Of a stretch of 64,000 nt of DNA, positions 24,515 to 35,552 are shown piece after piece. The notes beneath the pieces are model-generated. The model did no database searches. It had not been told where the DNA came from and saw only the letters and a list, made by a program, of their open reading frames with translations. This DNA comes from Paramagnetospirillum marisnigri (GTDB lineage: Bacteria; Pseudomonadota; Alphaproteobacteria; Rhodospirillales; Magnetospirillaceae), in NCBI RefSeq assembly GCF_001650715.1, contig NZ_LWQT01000038.1, positions 62,001-126,000 of the forward strand, read 5' to 3'. Position 1 is the stretch's first letter. Each line of letters opens with the position of its first letter. Position numbers and translations under genes: made by a program.

Positions 24515-26590
24515 ATGCCCAAGCTGACCATTGACGGCAGGGAAATCGAGGTCGAGGCCGGAGCCACCATCATCCAGGCCGCCGATCTGCTCGGTATCGA
24601 GATCCCCCGCTTCTGCTACCACGAACGCCTGGCCATCGCGGGCAACTGCCGCATGTGCCTGGTGGAAGTGGAAAAGATGCCCAAGCCGGTGGCGTCCTGC
24701 GCCATGCCGGTGGGCGAAGGCATGGTGGTGAAGACCAATACCCCGGTGGTGCGCAAGGCGCGCCAGGGCGTGATGGAATTCCTGCTGCTGAACCATCCGC
24801 TGGACTGCCCCATCTGCGACCAGGGCGGCGAGTGCGACCTGCAGGACCAGGCCATGGCCTATGGCTCCGACAAAAACCGCTGCCAGGAAGGCAAGCGCGC
24901 CGTGCCGGACAAGGATTACGGCCCGCTGGTCCAAACCATGATGACCCGGTGCATCCAGTGCACCCGTTGCGTCCGCTTCATCTCGGAAATCGCCGGTACT
25001 CCGGTGCTGGGCGGCCTGGGCCGGGGCGAGCATCTGGAAATCACCCGCTATGTCGGCGCGGCGGTGTCCTCGGAACTGTCGGGCAATCTGATCGATCTGT
25101 GCCCGGTGGGCGCCCTGACCAACAAGCCCGCTTCCTATACCTACCGCTCGTGGGAACTGAAGAAGACCGAGAGCATCGACGTCATGGACGCGCTCGGCGC
25201 CTCCATCCGGGTCGACACAAGGGGCAACGAGGTCATCCGCGTCCTGCCCCGCGTCAATGAGGACGTCAACGAGGAATGGCTGTCGGACCGTTCGCGCTTC
25301 GCCGTGGACGGCCTCAAGCGCCAGCGCCTCGATCGTCCCTATGTCCGCAAGGACGGCAAGCTGGTGGCGGTGACCTGGCCAGAGGCCCTGGCCGCCGTGG
25401 CCGCCAAGCTGAAGGGTCTGAACGGCTCGCAGATCGCCGCCATCGCCGGTGATCAGGCCGACGCCGAATCCCTGCTGGCCACCAAGGACCTGCTGGCCGC
25501 CCTGGGCTCGGCCAATCTGGATTGCCGCTCCGACGGCGCCAAGCTGGACGCGAGCGTGCGCGCCTCCTACCTGTTCAACAGCACGGCGGCCGGCATCGAG
25601 CAGGCCGACGCCCTGTTGATCATCGGGTCCAATCCCCGCAAGGAGAACCCGGTCCTCAATTCGCGCATCCGCAAGCGCTGGCAGAAGGGCGGTTTCAAGA
25701 TCGCCCGCATCGGCCACAAGGGCGACCTGACCTACCAGTATGAGCATCTGGGCGACCAGGCCTCGATCTTGAAGGACATCGCCGAGGGCAAGCATCCCTT
25801 CTTCGAGGTGCTGAAGAGTGCCGCCAAGCCCGCCCTGATCATTGGCCAAGGCGCGCTGACCCGCGCCGACGGCGCCGTGATCCTGGGCCTCGCCCGCAAG
25901 CTGGCCGATGCCGCCGGTCTGGTGAAGGATGGCTGGAACGGCTTCAACGTGCTGCACACGGCGGCCGCCCGCGTCGGCGGTCTCGATCTCGGCTTCGTGC
26001 CGGGCGCCGGGGGCAAGGATACCGCCGCCATCGTCGACGGCGCCGCCAAGGGCGAGGTCAAGGCCCTGGTCCTGCTGGGCGCCGACGACATCGACATGAA
26101 GGGCCTGGGTGACGCTTTCGTCGTCTATGTGGGCACCCATGGCGATGCCGGGGCGCACCGGGCCGATGTGATCCTGCCCGCCGCCGCCTATACGGAAAAG
26201 AGCGCCACCTACGTCAATCTCGAGGGCCGCGCCCAGCAGACCCGCCTGGCGGTGTTCCCGCCCGGCGAGGCCAAGGAAGACTGGCGCATCGTCAAGGCCC
26301 TGGCCGAGGCGTTGGGCAAGTCGCTGCCCTATGACAGCCTGAAGGCGATCCGCCAGCGTCTGGCCCAGGCCGCGCCCGCCTTCGCCGCCATCGGCGAGGT
26401 CACCCCCGCCGCCTGGGGTGCCGCTTTCGGCGCCGAGGGCGCGCTGGGCGACGGCGCCCTGGTGAGCAATATCGACAATTTCTACATGACCGACCCGATC
26501 AGCCGCGCCTCCAAGACCATGGCGGAATGCACGGCAGCCTTCGGCGGTGGTTGCAACCACAAGCACAAGAAGACGGGGACCCATGGTTGA
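24515..26590 (+). CDS. nuoG: NADH-quinone oxidoreductase subunit G
   Basis: A 691-residue subunit (75 kDa type) carrying several iron-sulfur clusters. In order: a [2Fe-2S] ferredoxin domain with [20 protein letters not shown]; the His-Cys ligands [21 protein letters not shown]; and [10 protein letters not shown] with a later Cys in [13 protein letters not shown]. From about residue 215 it has the molybdopterin oxidoreductase-like fold without cofactor-binding features, as usual in NuoG. The end overlaps the nuoH start by 8 bases. Confidence 0.95.
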   Translation: MPKLTIDGREIEVEAGATIIQAADLLGIEIPRFCYHERLAIAGNCRMCLVEVEKMPKPVASCAMPVGEGMVVKTNTPVVRKARQGVMEFLLLNHPLDCPICDQGGECDLQDQAMAYGSDKNRCQEGKRAVPDKDYGPLVQTMMTRCIQCTRCVRFISEIAGTPVLGGLGRGEHLEITRYVGAAVSSELSGNLIDLCPVGALTNKPASYTYRSWELKKTESIDVMDALGASIRVDTRGNEVIRVLPRVNEDVNEEWLSDRSRFAVDGLKRQRLDRPYVRKDGKLVAVTWPEALAAVAAKLKGLNGSQIAAIAGDQADAESLLATKDLLAALGSANLDCRSDGAKLDASVRASYLFNSTAAGIEQADALLIIGSNPRKENPVLNSRIRKRWQKGGFKIARIGHKGDLTYQYEHLGDQASILKDIAEGKHPFFEVLKSAAKPALIIGQGALTRADGAVILGLARKLADAAGLVKDGWNGFNVLHTAAARVGGLDLGFVPGAGGKDTAAIVDGAAKGEVKALVLLGADDIDMKGLGDAFVVYVGTHGDAGAHRADVILPAAAYTEKSATYVNLEGRAQQTRLAVFPPGEAKEDWRIVKALAEALGKSLPYDSLKAIRQRLAQAAPAFAAIGEVTPAAWGAAFGAEGALGDGALVSNIDNFYMTDPISRASKTMAECTAAFGGGCNHKHKKTGTHG

Positions 26591-27611
26591 TCTTCTGGCC
26601 GGGCTGCTGCCCCCCTTCCTCTGGCGTCTGATCGTCATCGTCGTTCAGATCGTCGCCATCGTCCTGCCGCTGCTGATCGCGGTGGCCTACCTCACCTATG
26701 CCGAGCGCAAGGTGATCGGCGCCATCCAGCTGCGCAAGGGACCCAACGTGGTTGGCCCCTTCGGCCTGCTGCAGCCCATGGCCGACGGCCTGAAGCTGTT
26801 CGTGAAGGAGCTGATCCTCCCCACCTCCGCCAGTCCGGCGGTGTTCATCGGCGCGCCGATGATCACCTTCCTGCTGGCCCTGGTGGCCTGGGCGGTGATC
26901 CCCTTCGACAAGGGCTGGGTGCTGGCCGACATCAATGTCGGCGTGCTCTACGTCTTCGCCATCTCGTCCCTGGGCGTCTATGGCATCATCATGTCGGGCT
27001 GGGCGTCCAACTCCAAATACGCCTTCCTGGGCGGTTTGCGTTCGGCGGCGCAGATGGTGTCCTACGAGGTCTCCATCGGCTTCATCATGATCTCGGTGTT
27101 GCTGACCGCGGGCTCGCTGAACCTCTCGACCATCGTCGAGGCCCAGGCCAACAGCGTGTGGTACATCGTGCCGCACCTGCCCATGTTCTTCCTGTTCCTG
27201 ATCTCCGGCCTGGCCGAGACCAACCGCGCCCCCTTCGACCTTCCCGAGGCGGAAGCCGAGCTGGTGGCGGGCTACAACGTCGAATACTCGTCCATGGCCT
27301 TCGCCCTGTTCTTCCTGGGTGAATACGCCAACATGCTGCTGATGGGGGCCATGACCTCCATCCTGTTCCTGGGGGGCTGGCTGCCGCTGCCCGGCCTGGC
27401 CTGGCTGCCCATTCCGGGCGCGCTGTGGCTGATCCTCAAGATCTGCTTCGTGATGTTCATCTTCCTGTGGGTTCGCGCCACCTTCCCGCGCTACCGCTAC
27501 GACCAGCTGATGCGGCTGGGTTGGAAGGTGTTCCTGCCGTTCTCGCTGTTCTGGCTGGTGCTGACCGCGGGCGTGCTGACCGCCTTCGACCTGCTGCCGA
27601 ACAAGGGCTAA
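26583..27611 (+). CDS. nuoH: NADH-quinone oxidoreductase subunit H
   Basis: A 342-residue membrane subunit that joins the peripheral and membrane arms and lines the quinone chamber. It has about eight membrane helices and the signature [24 protein letters not shown] near the N-terminus and [26 protein letters not shown] in the middle, whose acidic residues are linked to proton coupling. ATG 26583 starts within the end of nuoG; an upstream in-frame start is inside nuoG and rejected. Confidence 0.96.
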   Translation: MVDLLAGLLPPFLWRLIVIVVQIVAIVLPLLIAVAYLTYAERKVIGAIQLRKGPNVVGPFGLLQPMADGLKLFVKELILPTSASPAVFIGAPMITFLLALVAWAVIPFDKGWVLADINVGVLYVFAISSLGVYGIIMSGWASNSKYAFLGGLRSAAQMVSYEVSIGFIMISVLLTAGSLNLSTIVEAQANSVWYIVPHLPMFFLFLISGLAETNRAPFDLPEAEAELVAGYNVEYSSMAFALFFLGEYANMLLMGAMTSILFLGGWLPLPGLAWLPIPGALWLILKICFVMFIFLWVRATFPRYRYDQLMRLGWKVFLPFSLFWLVLTAGVLTAFDLLPNKG

Positions 27612-27624
27612 GGAGAGAGAAACG

Positions 27625-28113
27625 ATGTCGTTCCTTGACCGCACCGCCCGCGCATTCCTGATGGTCGAGCTTTTCCAGGGCTTGGCGGTGACGTTGCGCT
27701 ATTTCTTCAAGCCCAAGGTCACCATCAACTATCCCTATGAGAAAGGCCCGCTGAGCCCGCGCTTCCGCGGCGAGCACGCTTTGCGCCGTTACGCCAATGG
27801 CGAGGAACGCTGCATCGCCTGCAAGCTGTGCGAGGCCATCTGCCCGGCCCAGGCCATCACCATCGAGCCCGAGCCCCGCGCCGATGGGTCGCGTCGGGCG
27901 CGCCGCTACGATCTCGACATGACCAAGTGCATCTATTGCGGCTTCTGCCAGGAAGCCTGCCCGGTGGATGCCATCGTCGAGGGCCCCAACTTCGAGTACG
28001 CCACCGAGACCCGGGCCGAGCTCATGTACAACAAGGCGAAGCTTCTCGCCAACGGCGACCGCTGGGAGGTCGAACTGGCCTACCGGCTCGCCGCCGACGC
28101 GCCGTACCGGTGA
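27625..28113 (+). CDS. nuoI: NADH-quinone oxidoreductase subunit I
   Basis: A 162-residue subunit with two [4Fe-4S] clusters (N6a, N6b). The two ferredoxin motifs are intact: [16 protein letters not shown] and [16 protein letters not shown]. The N-terminal amphipathic helix region ([27 protein letters not shown]) is typical of the 23 kDa family. The start follows AGGAGAGAG with a good 8-base gap. Confidence 0.97.
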   Translation: MSFLDRTARAFLMVELFQGLAVTLRYFFKPKVTINYPYEKGPLSPRFRGEHALRRYANGEERCIACKLCEAICPAQAITIEPEPRADGSRRARRYDLDMTKCIYCGFCQEACPVDAIVEGPNFEYATETRAELMYNKAKLLANGDRWEVELAYRLAADAPYR

Positions 28114-28126
28114 CAGGGGAAAAGGC

Positions 28127-28735
28127 ATGTTCACGGCTCTGATCTTCTACATGTTCGCGAGTATCGCCATCGCCTCGGGCGTGATGGTCATCTCGTCGCG
28201 CAATCCGGTGCATTCGGTGCTCTGGCTGATTCTCGCCTTCTTCAACGCGGCGGGCCTGTTCCTGCTGTTGGGAGCCGAGTTCCTCGCCATGGTGCTGGTG
28301 ATCGTCTATGTGGGCGCTGTGGCGGTGCTGTTCCTGTTCGTCGTGATGATGCTCGACATCAACATGGTCGAACTTCGGGAAGGCTTCCTGCAATACCTGC
28401 CCACCGGCGCCCTGATCGGCGTGGTGCTGCTGGTGGAACTGCTGGCCATGTTCGGTGGCTGGGCCTTCGCGCCCGATATCGACGCCCTGATCAAGGCGCC
28501 GACGCCGACCCTGGACCAGGCCAGCAACACCGTGGCGCTGGGCAAGATCATCTATACCAATTACGTCTACCTGTTCCAGGCATCGGGTCTGGTGCTGCTG
28601 GTCGCCATGATCGGCACCATCTTGCTGACCCACCGCAAGCGCACCGGCGTGCGCAAGCAGGTCGTCGCCGACCAGGTGAACCGCTCGACCAGTTCGGTCG
28701 AGCTGCGCAAGGTGCAGACTGGGAGGGGCATCTGA
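28127..28735 (+). CDS. nuoJ: NADH-quinone oxidoreductase subunit J
   Basis: A 202-residue membrane subunit with five membrane helices, including the conserved [51 protein letters not shown] region (given here only as a guide to the third helix, whose bend is functionally important). ATG 28127 follows AGGGGAAAAGGC. The stop overlaps the nuoK start (TGATG). The 45-residue C-terminal tail is soluble and basic. Confidence 0.94.
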   Translation: MFTALIFYMFASIAIASGVMVISSRNPVHSVLWLILAFFNAAGLFLLLGAEFLAMVLVIVYVGAVAVLFLFVVMMLDINMVELREGFLQYLPTGALIGVVLLVELLAMFGGWAFAPDIDALIKAPTPTLDQASNTVALGKIIYTNYVYLFQASGLVLLVAMIGTILLTHRKRTGVRKQVVADQVNRSTSSVELRKVQTGRGI

Positions 28736-29046
28736 TGTTCGAGATCGGTCTCGCCCACTATCTGTCGGTGGCCGCCGTCCTGTTCACGCTGGGTGTGATG
28801 GGCATCTTCCTCAATCGCAAGAACGTCATCATCATCATGATGTCGATCGAGCTGATGCTGCTGGCGGTCAATATCAACTTCGTGGCGTTCTCCTCCTACC
28901 TGAACGATCTGGTGGGCCAGGTTTTCGCCATGTTCATCCTGACCGTGGCCGCGGCGGAAGCCGCCATCGGCCTCGCCATCGTCGTCGTCTTCTTCCGTAA
29001 CCGCGGTTCAATCGCGGTGGAAGAAATCAGCCAGCTCAAGGGGTAA
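28735..29046 (+). CDS. nuoK: NADH-quinone oxidoreductase subunit K
   Basis: A 103-residue membrane subunit with three helices. The conserved Glu residues of the proton path are in [15 protein letters not shown] and in the third helix [15 protein letters not shown]. Length is normal for the family (about 101). It is translationally coupled to nuoJ and followed after 5 bases by nuoL. Confidence 0.95.
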   Translation: MFEIGLAHYLSVAAVLFTLGVMGIFLNRKNVIIIMMSIELMLLAVNINFVAFSSYLNDLVGQVFAMFILTVAAAEAAIGLAIVVVFFRNRGSIAVEEISQLKG

Positions 29047-29051
29047 GCGGG

Positions 29052-30980
29052 ATGATCACTGCAACCGTATTCCTTCCGCTGCTGGGTGCCGCCGTCGCTG
29101 GCCTGCTGGGCCGCTTCATCGGCGACCGGGGCGCGCAGATCCTGACCTGCGGCCTGCTGCTGATCTCGGCCGTGCTGGCGGGCCTGATCTTCCAGACCGT
29201 GGCGCTGGGCCACCAGCCCCAGACCGTGGTCATCGCCGACTGGATCACGTCGGGCACCTTCAACGTGGCCTGGACCCTGAAGGTCGACACCCTGACCGCC
29301 GTCATGCTGATCGTGGTGACCTGGGTCTCGGCGGCGGTGCATGTCTACTCCGTCGGCTATATGAGCCATGACACCTCCATCGCCCGCTTCCAGAGCTATC
29401 TGTCGCTGTTCACCTTCGCCATGCTGATGCTGGTGACCTCGGACAATCTGGTGCAGATGTTCTTCGGCTGGGAAGGCGTCGGTGTCGCCTCCTACCTGCT
29501 GATCGGCTTCTGGTACGAGAAGCCCTCGGCCTCGGCCGCCGCCATCAAGGCCTTCGTGGTCAACCGCGTCGGCGACTTCGGCTTCGCGCTCGGCATCTTC
29601 GGCGTCTACTTCATGTTCGGCACCGTCGGCTTCGACGCCATCTTCGCCGCCGCGCCGGACAAGGCCGCCGCCACCGTGACCTTCTTCGGGGTCGAGTGGC
29701 ACGCCATCACCATCTGCTGCCTGCTGCTGTTCGTGGGTGCCATGGGCAAGTCGGCCCAGCTGGGCCTGCACACCTGGCTGCCCGACGCCATGGAAGGTCC
29801 GACGCCGGTTTCCGCCCTGATCCACGCCGCCACCATGGTGACCGCCGGTGTGTTCATGGTGGCCCGCATGAGCCCGCTGTTCGAATTCTCCGACACCGCC
29901 CTGACCGTGGTCACCGTGGTCGGCGCCGCCACCGCCATCTTCGCGGCGACGGTGGGCTGCGTCCAGAACGACATCAAGCGGGTGATCGCGTATTCCACCT
30001 GCTCGCAGCTGGGCTACATGTTCTTCGCCATCGGCGTGTCGGCCTATCAGGCCGCCATTTTCCACCTGATGACCCACGCCTTCTTCAAGGCCTTGCTGTT
30101 CCTGGGCGCCGGTTCGGTGATCCACGCCATGAGCGACGAGCAAGACATCCGCCGCATGGGCGGCATCTGGAAGCACGTCAAGGTGACCTGGGTGCTGATG
30201 TGGATCGGCTCTCTGGCCCTGGCCGGTATCCCGGTCTTCGCGGGCTACTATTCCAAGGACACGATCCTGGAAGCCGCCTGGGCATCGCACAGCATCGCCG
30301 GTCAGGGCGCCTATTGGCTGGGTTGCACCGCCGCCTTCCTGACCGCCTTCTACTCGTGGCGCCTGCTGCTGCTCACCTTCCACGGCCGTCCCCGCGCCGA
30401 CGAGCATGTGATGGCCCATGTGCATGAGAGCCCGGCGGTGATGCTGATCCCGCTGCTGTTCCTGGCGTTGGGCGCCGTGTTCGCCGGTTGGCTGGGCTAT
30501 GACCTGTTCGTCGGCCACCACAACGCCGAGTTCTGGGGCAAGTCCATTCTGGTCACCGCCGCCCATCCCTCCCTGGAAAACGCGCATCATGTGCCGTCCT
30601 GGGCGGCGCTGCTACCGACGGTGGTGGCGGTGTCGGGCATCGCCCTGGCCTATCTGCTCTACTCCTTCGCTCCCGGCATCCCGGGCGCGCTGGCCAAGGC
30701 TTTCCAGCCCATCTACCTGTTCCTGCTGAACAAGTGGTACTTCGACGAGCTCTACGACAAGATCTTCGTCAAGCCCGCCTTCAAGCTGGGCAAGGGCTTG
30801 TGGCAGGGGGGCGACGGCGCCCTGATCGACGGCGTCGGCCCCGACGGGGTGGCCGCCGGAACGTTGGCGGTGGCGAGGAAGGTGGGTCGCATGCAAAGCG
30901 GCTACCTCTACCACTATGCCTACGCGATGCTGATCGGCGTGGCGGTGTTCGTCACCTGGTATGTTTTCAACGCGCGCTGA
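29052..30980 (+). CDS. nuoL: NADH-quinone oxidoreductase subunit L (antiporter-like)
   Basis: A 642-residue antiporter-like subunit, the most distal in the membrane arm. It has roughly 16 membrane helices, with FFGWEGVGVASYLLIGFWYEKPSA, then AFVVNRVGDFGFALG, the quinone-independent proton channel residues in GKSAQLGLHTWLPDAMEGPTPVSALIHAATMVTAGV, and the C-terminal long lateral helix region with FNKWYFDELYD-like sequence. The ribosome site is within the nuoK-nuoL junction. Confidence 0.96.
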   Translation: MITATVFLPLLGAAVAGLLGRFIGDRGAQILTCGLLLISAVLAGLIFQTVALGHQPQTVVIADWITSGTFNVAWTLKVDTLTAVMLIVVTWVSAAVHVYSVGYMSHDTSIARFQSYLSLFTFAMLMLVTSDNLVQMFFGWEGVGVASYLLIGFWYEKPSASAAAIKAFVVNRVGDFGFALGIFGVYFMFGTVGFDAIFAAAPDKAAATVTFFGVEWHAITICCLLLFVGAMGKSAQLGLHTWLPDAMEGPTPVSALIHAATMVTAGVFMVARMSPLFEFSDTALTVVTVVGAATAIFAATVGCVQNDIKRVIAYSTCSQLGYMFFAIGVSAYQAAIFHLMTHAFFKALLFLGAGSVIHAMSDEQDIRRMGGIWKHVKVTWVLMWIGSLALAGIPVFAGYYSKDTILEAAWASHSIAGQGAYWLGCTAAFLTAFYSWRLLLLTFHGRPRADEHVMAHVHESPAVMLIPLLFLALGAVFAGWLGYDLFVGHHNAEFWGKSILVTAAHPSLENAHHVPSWAALLPTVVAVSGIALAYLLYSFAPGIPGALAKAFQPIYLFLLNKWYFDELYDKIFVKPAFKLGKGLWQGGDGALIDGVGPDGVAAGTLAVARKVGRMQSGYLYHYAYAMLIGVAVFVTWYVFNAR

Positions 30981-30998
30981 CGACGAGGAAGACGTCAA

Positions 30999-32513
30999 AT
31001 GAACGACTGGCCCCTTCTCTCGCTGACGACGTTCCTGCCTTTGCTTGGCGCGTTGTTCATCCTTACCATCCGCGGCGAGACCGAGGTGGTGGCGAGAAAC
31101 GCCCGTGCGGTGGCGTTGCTGACCTCCATCGCGACCTTCATCATCTCGCTGTTCATCGCGGTGAAGTTCAACGGCGCCTCGCCGGACTTCCAGTTCAAGG
31201 AAACCGCCCTGTGGTTCCCCGGAACCACCATCGCCTATTCCATGGGCGTCGATGGCATTTCCATGTGGTTCGTGATCCTGTCCACCTTCCTGACGCCCTT
31301 GTGCATCCTGTCATCCTTCGGCGGCGTGACGGTGCGGGTCAAGGAATACATGGTCGCCTTCCTGATCCTGGAAACCATGATGGTGGGCATGTTCTGCGCC
31401 CTCGATCTGGTGCTGTTCTACATCTTCTTCGAAGCCGTCCTGATCCCGATGTTCATCATCATCGGCGTCTGGGGCGGAGCGCGGCGCGTCTATGCCGCCT
31501 TCAAGTTCTTCCTCTACACCCTGGCCGGGTCGGTGCTGATGCTGCTGGCCATGCTGGTGATGTATTTCGAGGCCCACACCACCGACATCCCGTCGCTGAT
31601 GGCCCATTCCTTCCCCTTCGCCATGCAGCAGTGGCTGTGGCTGGCCTTCTTCGCCTCCTTCGCGGTGAAGGTGCCCATGTGGCCGGTGCACACCTGGCTG
31701 CCCGACGCCCACGTGGAAGCGCCCACCGCCGGTTCGGTGATCCTGGCGGGCGTGCTGCTGAAGATGGGCGCCTACGGCTTCATCCGCTTCTCGGTGCCCA
31801 TGCTGCCGGACGCCTCGGTCTACTTCACGCCGCTGATCTACACCCTGTCCATCGTGGCGGTGATCTACACCTCGCTGGTGGCGCTGGTGCAAGAGGACAT
31901 GAAGAAGCTGATCGCCTATAGCTCGGTGGCCCATATGGGCTACGTGACCATCGGCATCTTCTCCATGACGGTGCAGGGCGTCGAGGGCGCCATCTACCAG
32001 ATGCTGTCCCACGGCGTGGTCTCGGGCGCGCTGTTCCTGTGCGTCGGCGTGGTCTATGACCGCATGCACACCCGCGAGATCAACCGCTACGGCGGTCTCG
32101 CCACCCGCATGCCGAAATACGCCGCCGTGTTCATGCTGTTCACCATGGCCTCGGTCGGCCTGCCCGGCACTTCGGGCTTCGTCGGCGAGTTCCTGGTGCT
32201 GCTGGGCGCCTTCCAGGTCAGCAGCTGGGTGGCCTTCTTCGCCGCCACTGGTCTGGTGCTGGGTGCCGCCTATATGCTGGTGCTCTACCGTCGGGTGGTG
32301 TTCGGCCGCCTGACCCGGGACGACCTGAAGACGATCCTCGACCTCGACATGCGCGAGATCGCGGTATTCGTGCCGCTTATCCTGGTGGTGATCTGGATGG
32401 GCGTGCAACCCAACACCTTCATCGACCCCATGCATGCCTCCGTGGCTAAGCTGATCGACAATTACGAGCTCGCGCGGGCCGCCCACGAGGGCCTGTCGGT
32501 CGCGGCGCGTTGA
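30999..32513 (+). CDS. nuoM: NADH-quinone oxidoreductase subunit M (antiporter-like)
   Basis: A 504-residue antiporter-like subunit with about 14 membrane helices. Characteristic parts are [20 protein letters not shown] with the key Glu, [41 protein letters not shown] with the key Lys, and [16 protein letters not shown]. The start is 18 bases after nuoL with GAGGAAG upstream. It follows the standard gene order of the operon. Confidence 0.96.
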   Translation: MNDWPLLSLTTFLPLLGALFILTIRGETEVVARNARAVALLTSIATFIISLFIAVKFNGASPDFQFKETALWFPGTTIAYSMGVDGISMWFVILSTFLTPLCILSSFGGVTVRVKEYMVAFLILETMMVGMFCALDLVLFYIFFEAVLIPMFIIIGVWGGARRVYAAFKFFLYTLAGSVLMLLAMLVMYFEAHTTDIPSLMAHSFPFAMQQWLWLAFFASFAVKVPMWPVHTWLPDAHVEAPTAGSVILAGVLLKMGAYGFIRFSVPMLPDASVYFTPLIYTLSIVAVIYTSLVALVQEDMKKLIAYSSVAHMGYVTIGIFSMTVQGVEGAIYQMLSHGVVSGALFLCVGVVYDRMHTREINRYGGLATRMPKYAAVFMLFTMASVGLPGTSGFVGEFLVLLGAFQVSSWVAFFAATGLVLGAAYMLVLYRRVVFGRLTRDDLKTILDLDMREIAVFVPLILVVIWMGVQPNTFIDPMHASVAKLIDNYELARAAHEGLSVAAR

Positions 32514-32526
32514 GGGAGGCACTGAC

Positions 32527-33990
32527 GTGATCAAGACTCTCGACCTCGTCCCGGTCCTGCCGGAAATCTTCATGGCGGTGGCCGCCCTGGCGCTGCTGAT
32601 GCTGGGCGTCTTCCGCAAGGAGGACAACACCAGGCCGATTTCCGTGCTGGTGATCCTGGTCCTGGGCGCCACCATGATGCTGGTGTCGTCGCTGGGCGGC
32701 GAACGCCATCTGGCCTTCAACGGTCTGTTCGTGGCCGATCGCTTCTCGGGCTTCGCCAAGGCGCTGATCTTGCTGGCCTCGGCCTTCTCGGTGGCCATGT
32801 CGCTGCAATACTTGGAGAAGGAGCGGGTGTCCCGCTTCGAGTATCCGGTGCTGGTGCTGCTGGCGACCCTGGGCATGATGATGATGGTTTCGGCCAACGA
32901 CTTCATGTCGCTGTATCTCGGCCTGGAACTGCAGAGCCTGTCGCTCTACATCCTCGCCGCCTATCAGCGCGACTCGCTCAAGTCCACCGAGGCGGGCCTC
33001 AAGTATTTCGTGCTCGGCGCCCTGGCCTCGGGCCTGCTGCTGTATGGCGTCTCGCTGCTCTACGGCTTCGCGGGGACCACCAACTTCGACGGGCTGCACA
33101 ACGTCTTCGCCGGTGGCCATGGCCACGCGGTCAAGCCGGGCCTGGGCATCATCGCCGGTCTGGTCTTCGTGGTGGCGGGCCTGTCCTTCAAGCTGTCGGC
33201 GGTGCCTTTCCATATGTGGGCGCCCGACGTCTATGAAGGCGCGCCCACGCCGGTGACCTCGTTCTTCGCGGTGGCCCCCAAGATCGCGGCGGTCTGCCTG
33301 TTCGTGCGTGTCCTGACCGGGCCGTTCGGCGATCTGGCCGACCAGTGGCGCCAAGTTGTGACCTTCATCGCCATCGGTTCCATGTTCGTCGGCGCCTTCG
33401 GTGCCGTGGTCCAGACCAATATCAAGCGTCTGATGGCCTATTCCTCCATCGGCCATGTGGGCTTCATCCTGGTGGGTGTGGCCGCCGGGGGCGAGTTGGG
33501 CATCCAGGGTGTGCTGATCTATCTGGCCATCTATCTGTTCATGAATCTGGGCGCCTTCGCGGTGATCCTGTCCATGCGCCAGAAGGGCCGTCTGGTGGAA
33601 GACATCAACGATCTGGGCGGTCTGTCCAAGACCAACCCGGCCATGGCCTTCATCATGGCGGTGCTGATGTTCTCCATGGCGGGCGTGCCGCCGCTGGCCG
33701 GGTTCTGGGGCAAGTTCTACGTCTTCATGGCGGCCATCGAGGCGCATCTCTACACCTTGTCGGTGCTGGGTGTGCTGTCGTCGGTGGTGAGCGCCTTCTA
33801 CTATCTGCGCATCATCAAGATCATCTATTTCGATGAGTGCTCCGAGCCGCTCGACCGTCCGGTCGGCCGATCCATCGCCCTGGTCATGGCGGTGTCCACC
33901 CTGGTGGTGCTGGCCTTCACCTTCGTTCCGGCGCCGCTGGTGACCGGTGCCAAGGCGGCGGCCGCGGTCCTGTTCCCCGCCGCCGGATGA
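32527..33990 (+). CDS. nuoN: NADH-quinone oxidoreductase subunit N (antiporter-like)
   Basis: A 487-residue antiporter-like subunit, last of the complex I genes, with a GTG start at 32527 after GGGAGGCACTGAC. It contains [40 protein letters not shown], the Lys region [34 protein letters not shown], and [14 protein letters not shown]. About 14 membrane helices. The stop overlaps the birA start (ATGA), so the operon continues into non-complex I genes. Confidence 0.95.
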   Translation: MIKTLDLVPVLPEIFMAVAALALLMLGVFRKEDNTRPISVLVILVLGATMMLVSSLGGERHLAFNGLFVADRFSGFAKALILLASAFSVAMSLQYLEKERVSRFEYPVLVLLATLGMMMMVSANDFMSLYLGLELQSLSLYILAAYQRDSLKSTEAGLKYFVLGALASGLLLYGVSLLYGFAGTTNFDGLHNVFAGGHGHAVKPGLGIIAGLVFVVAGLSFKLSAVPFHMWAPDVYEGAPTPVTSFFAVAPKIAAVCLFVRVLTGPFGDLADQWRQVVTFIAIGSMFVGAFGAVVQTNIKRLMAYSSIGHVGFILVGVAAGGELGIQGVLIYLAIYLFMNLGAFAVILSMRQKGRLVEDINDLGGLSKTNPAMAFIMAVLMFSMAGVPPLAGFWGKFYVFMAAIEAHLYTLSVLGVLSSVVSAFYYLRIIKIIYFDECSEPLDRPVGRSIALVMAVSTLVVLAFTFVPAPLVTGAKAAAAVLFPAAG

Positions 33991-34760
33991 CCAGCGGCAT
34001 CCTGCCCGCGCCGTTCAGCCTGATGCGGCTGGACAGCGTCGGCAGCACCAATGACGAAGCAAGGCGGCTGGCGCTTGACGGCGCCGCCGCCGATCTTCTT
34101 GTGGTGACGGCCAAGTGCCAGACCGCCGGGCGCGGCCGTCGCGGTCGGGTCTGGCAGAGTCCGCCCGGCAATCTCCATATGTCGGTCTTGATCCGGCGCA
34201 GCCGGGACTTGGCGGCATCGGCCCAGATCGGATTCGTCGCCGCCCTGGCCCTGGCCGAGGCCCTTGCCGAGCTGCTGCCCGGGGCCGATTTTCGCTGCAA
34301 ATGGCCCAACGACGTCCTGGCCACCCCCGGCGGCAGCGCCGGACCTGCCGCGCCATACCGGAAAGTCGCGGGTATGCTGCTGGAGACCGAGGGCAACGAC
34401 TGGCTTGTGCTGGGGCTGGGCGTGGACGTGGTCGAGGCGCCGCCGCCGGGCGAGGCCTTGTTCGCGGCGGTCTCCCTGGCCGATCTGGGCTGGAACGGTG
34501 ATGCCGATGGCGTGCTGGCGGCATTTTGCGAGCGGTTCGGTCCCTGGCTGTCCGCCTGGCGGGCCGAGGGCTTCGCCGCCATCCATCCCGGTTGGCTGGC
34601 GCGCGCCCGGGGATTGGGCGAGCCGGCGGTGGTGCGGTTGGACAAGGAAACCTTGACCGGTCTCTTCACCGGTCTGGACGAGGATGGCGCCCTGATCCTG
34701 GACCAGGGCAATGATGGCACCCGTCGGATCATGGCCGGCGACGTGTTCTTTCCGGGGTAG
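33987..34760 (+). CDS. birA: Biotin-[acetyl-CoA-carboxylase] ligase
   Basis: A 257-residue enzyme that attaches biotin to the carrier protein of acetyl-CoA carboxylase through biotinyl-AMP. The motif [20 protein letters not shown] (biotin/AMP loop), KWPNDVL and [11 protein letters not shown] are intact. There is no N-terminal helix-turn-helix, so it is a catalytic-only (group I) enzyme rather than a repressor. The start at 33987 overlaps the nuoN stop; an in-frame start at 33837 would lie within nuoN and is rejected. Placement directly after nuo and before coaX is common in this bacterial group. Confidence 0.93.
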   Translation: MTSGILPAPFSLMRLDSVGSTNDEARRLALDGAAADLLVVTAKCQTAGRGRRGRVWQSPPGNLHMSVLIRRSRDLAASAQIGFVAALALAEALAELLPGADFRCKWPNDVLATPGGSAGPAAPYRKVAGMLLETEGNDWLVLGLGVDVVEAPPPGEALFAAVSLADLGWNGDADGVLAAFCERFGPWLSAWRAEGFAAIHPGWLARARGLGEPAVVRLDKETLTGLFTGLDEDGALILDQGNDGTRRIMAGDVFFPG

Positions 34761-34769
34761 GAGGAATCC

Positions 34770-35552
34770 ATGCTGCTGGCCATCGATTCGGGCAACACCA
34801 ATATCGTCTTCGCGGTCTATGACGGCGACACCTTGAAGGGTGAATGGCGGGCCTCCACCGATTCCGAGCGCACCGCCGACGAGCTGGGGGTGTGGCTGAC
34901 CCAGCTGCTGAGCATCGAGGGGTTGAATCGCCTCGATATCACCTCGGCCATCATCGCCAGCGTGGTTCCGGCCATGGTGTTCGGACTGAAAACCCTGTGC
35001 CGCCGTTACTTCCGCTGCGAGCCGCTGGTGGTGGGCGACGAGGGCGTCGATCTCGGCCTGTCCATCCTGCTCGACCGGCCCGAGGAAGTGGGCGCCGACC
35101 GCCTGGTCAACGCCGTGGCCGCCCATCTGTGCTACAAGGGGCCGCTGATCGTCATCGATTTTGGCACCGCCACCACCTTCGACGTGGTGGATGGCGACGG
35201 CAATTACTGCGGCGGCGCCATTTCGCCCGGCATCAACCTGTCGCTGGAGGCGCTGCACGCGGCGGCGGCCAAGCTGCCCCGCGTCGCCATCGGGCGGCCG
35301 AAGCAGGTGATCGGCCGTGCCACCGTTCCCGCCATGCAGTCGGGCATTTTCTGGGGCTATGTCGGCCTGATCGAGGGATTGGTGGGACGCATCAAGGAGG
35401 AATTCGGCTCGGATATGCTGGTGGTGGCCACCGGGGGGCTGGCGCCGCTCTTCGCCGACGCCACCAAGGTGATCAACGCCCTGGACGCCGACCTGACTTT
35501 GCGCGGCCTGCTGGCCATCCACCGCCGTAACCGTCCCCAGGCCCTGGCATGA
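34770..35552 (+). CDS. coaX: Type III pantothenate kinase
   Basis: A 260-residue kinase for the first step of coenzyme A synthesis. It belongs to the ASKHA fold: phosphate loop [32 protein letters not shown], and [26 protein letters not shown] with the catalytic Asp region. ATG 34770 follows AGGAGGAATCC-type sequence (GGAGGA). It overlaps the RNase J gene by 4 bases. Confidence 0.95.
   Translation: MLLAIDSGNTNIVFAVYDGDTLKGEWRASTDSERTADELGVWLTQLLSIEGLNRLDITSAIIASVVPAMVFGLKTLCRRYFRCEPLVVGDEGVDLGLSILLDRPEEVGADRLVNAVAAHLCYKGPLIVIDFGTATTFDVVDGDGNYCGGAISPGINLSLEALHAAAAKLPRVAIGRPKQVIGRATVPAMQSGIFWGYVGLIEGLVGRIKEEFGSDMLVVATGGLAPLFADATKVINALDADLTLRGLLAIHRRNRPQALA

Noticed and set aside
24233-26638. 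801-codon minus-strand open frame opposite nuoG
   Set aside because: It lies wholly over a clear nuoG gene and has low-complexity composition typical of antisense frames.
28896-30590. 564-codon minus-strand frame opposite nuoK/nuoL
   Set aside because: Composition is His/Gln/Gly-rich with no domain; the + strand genes are certain.
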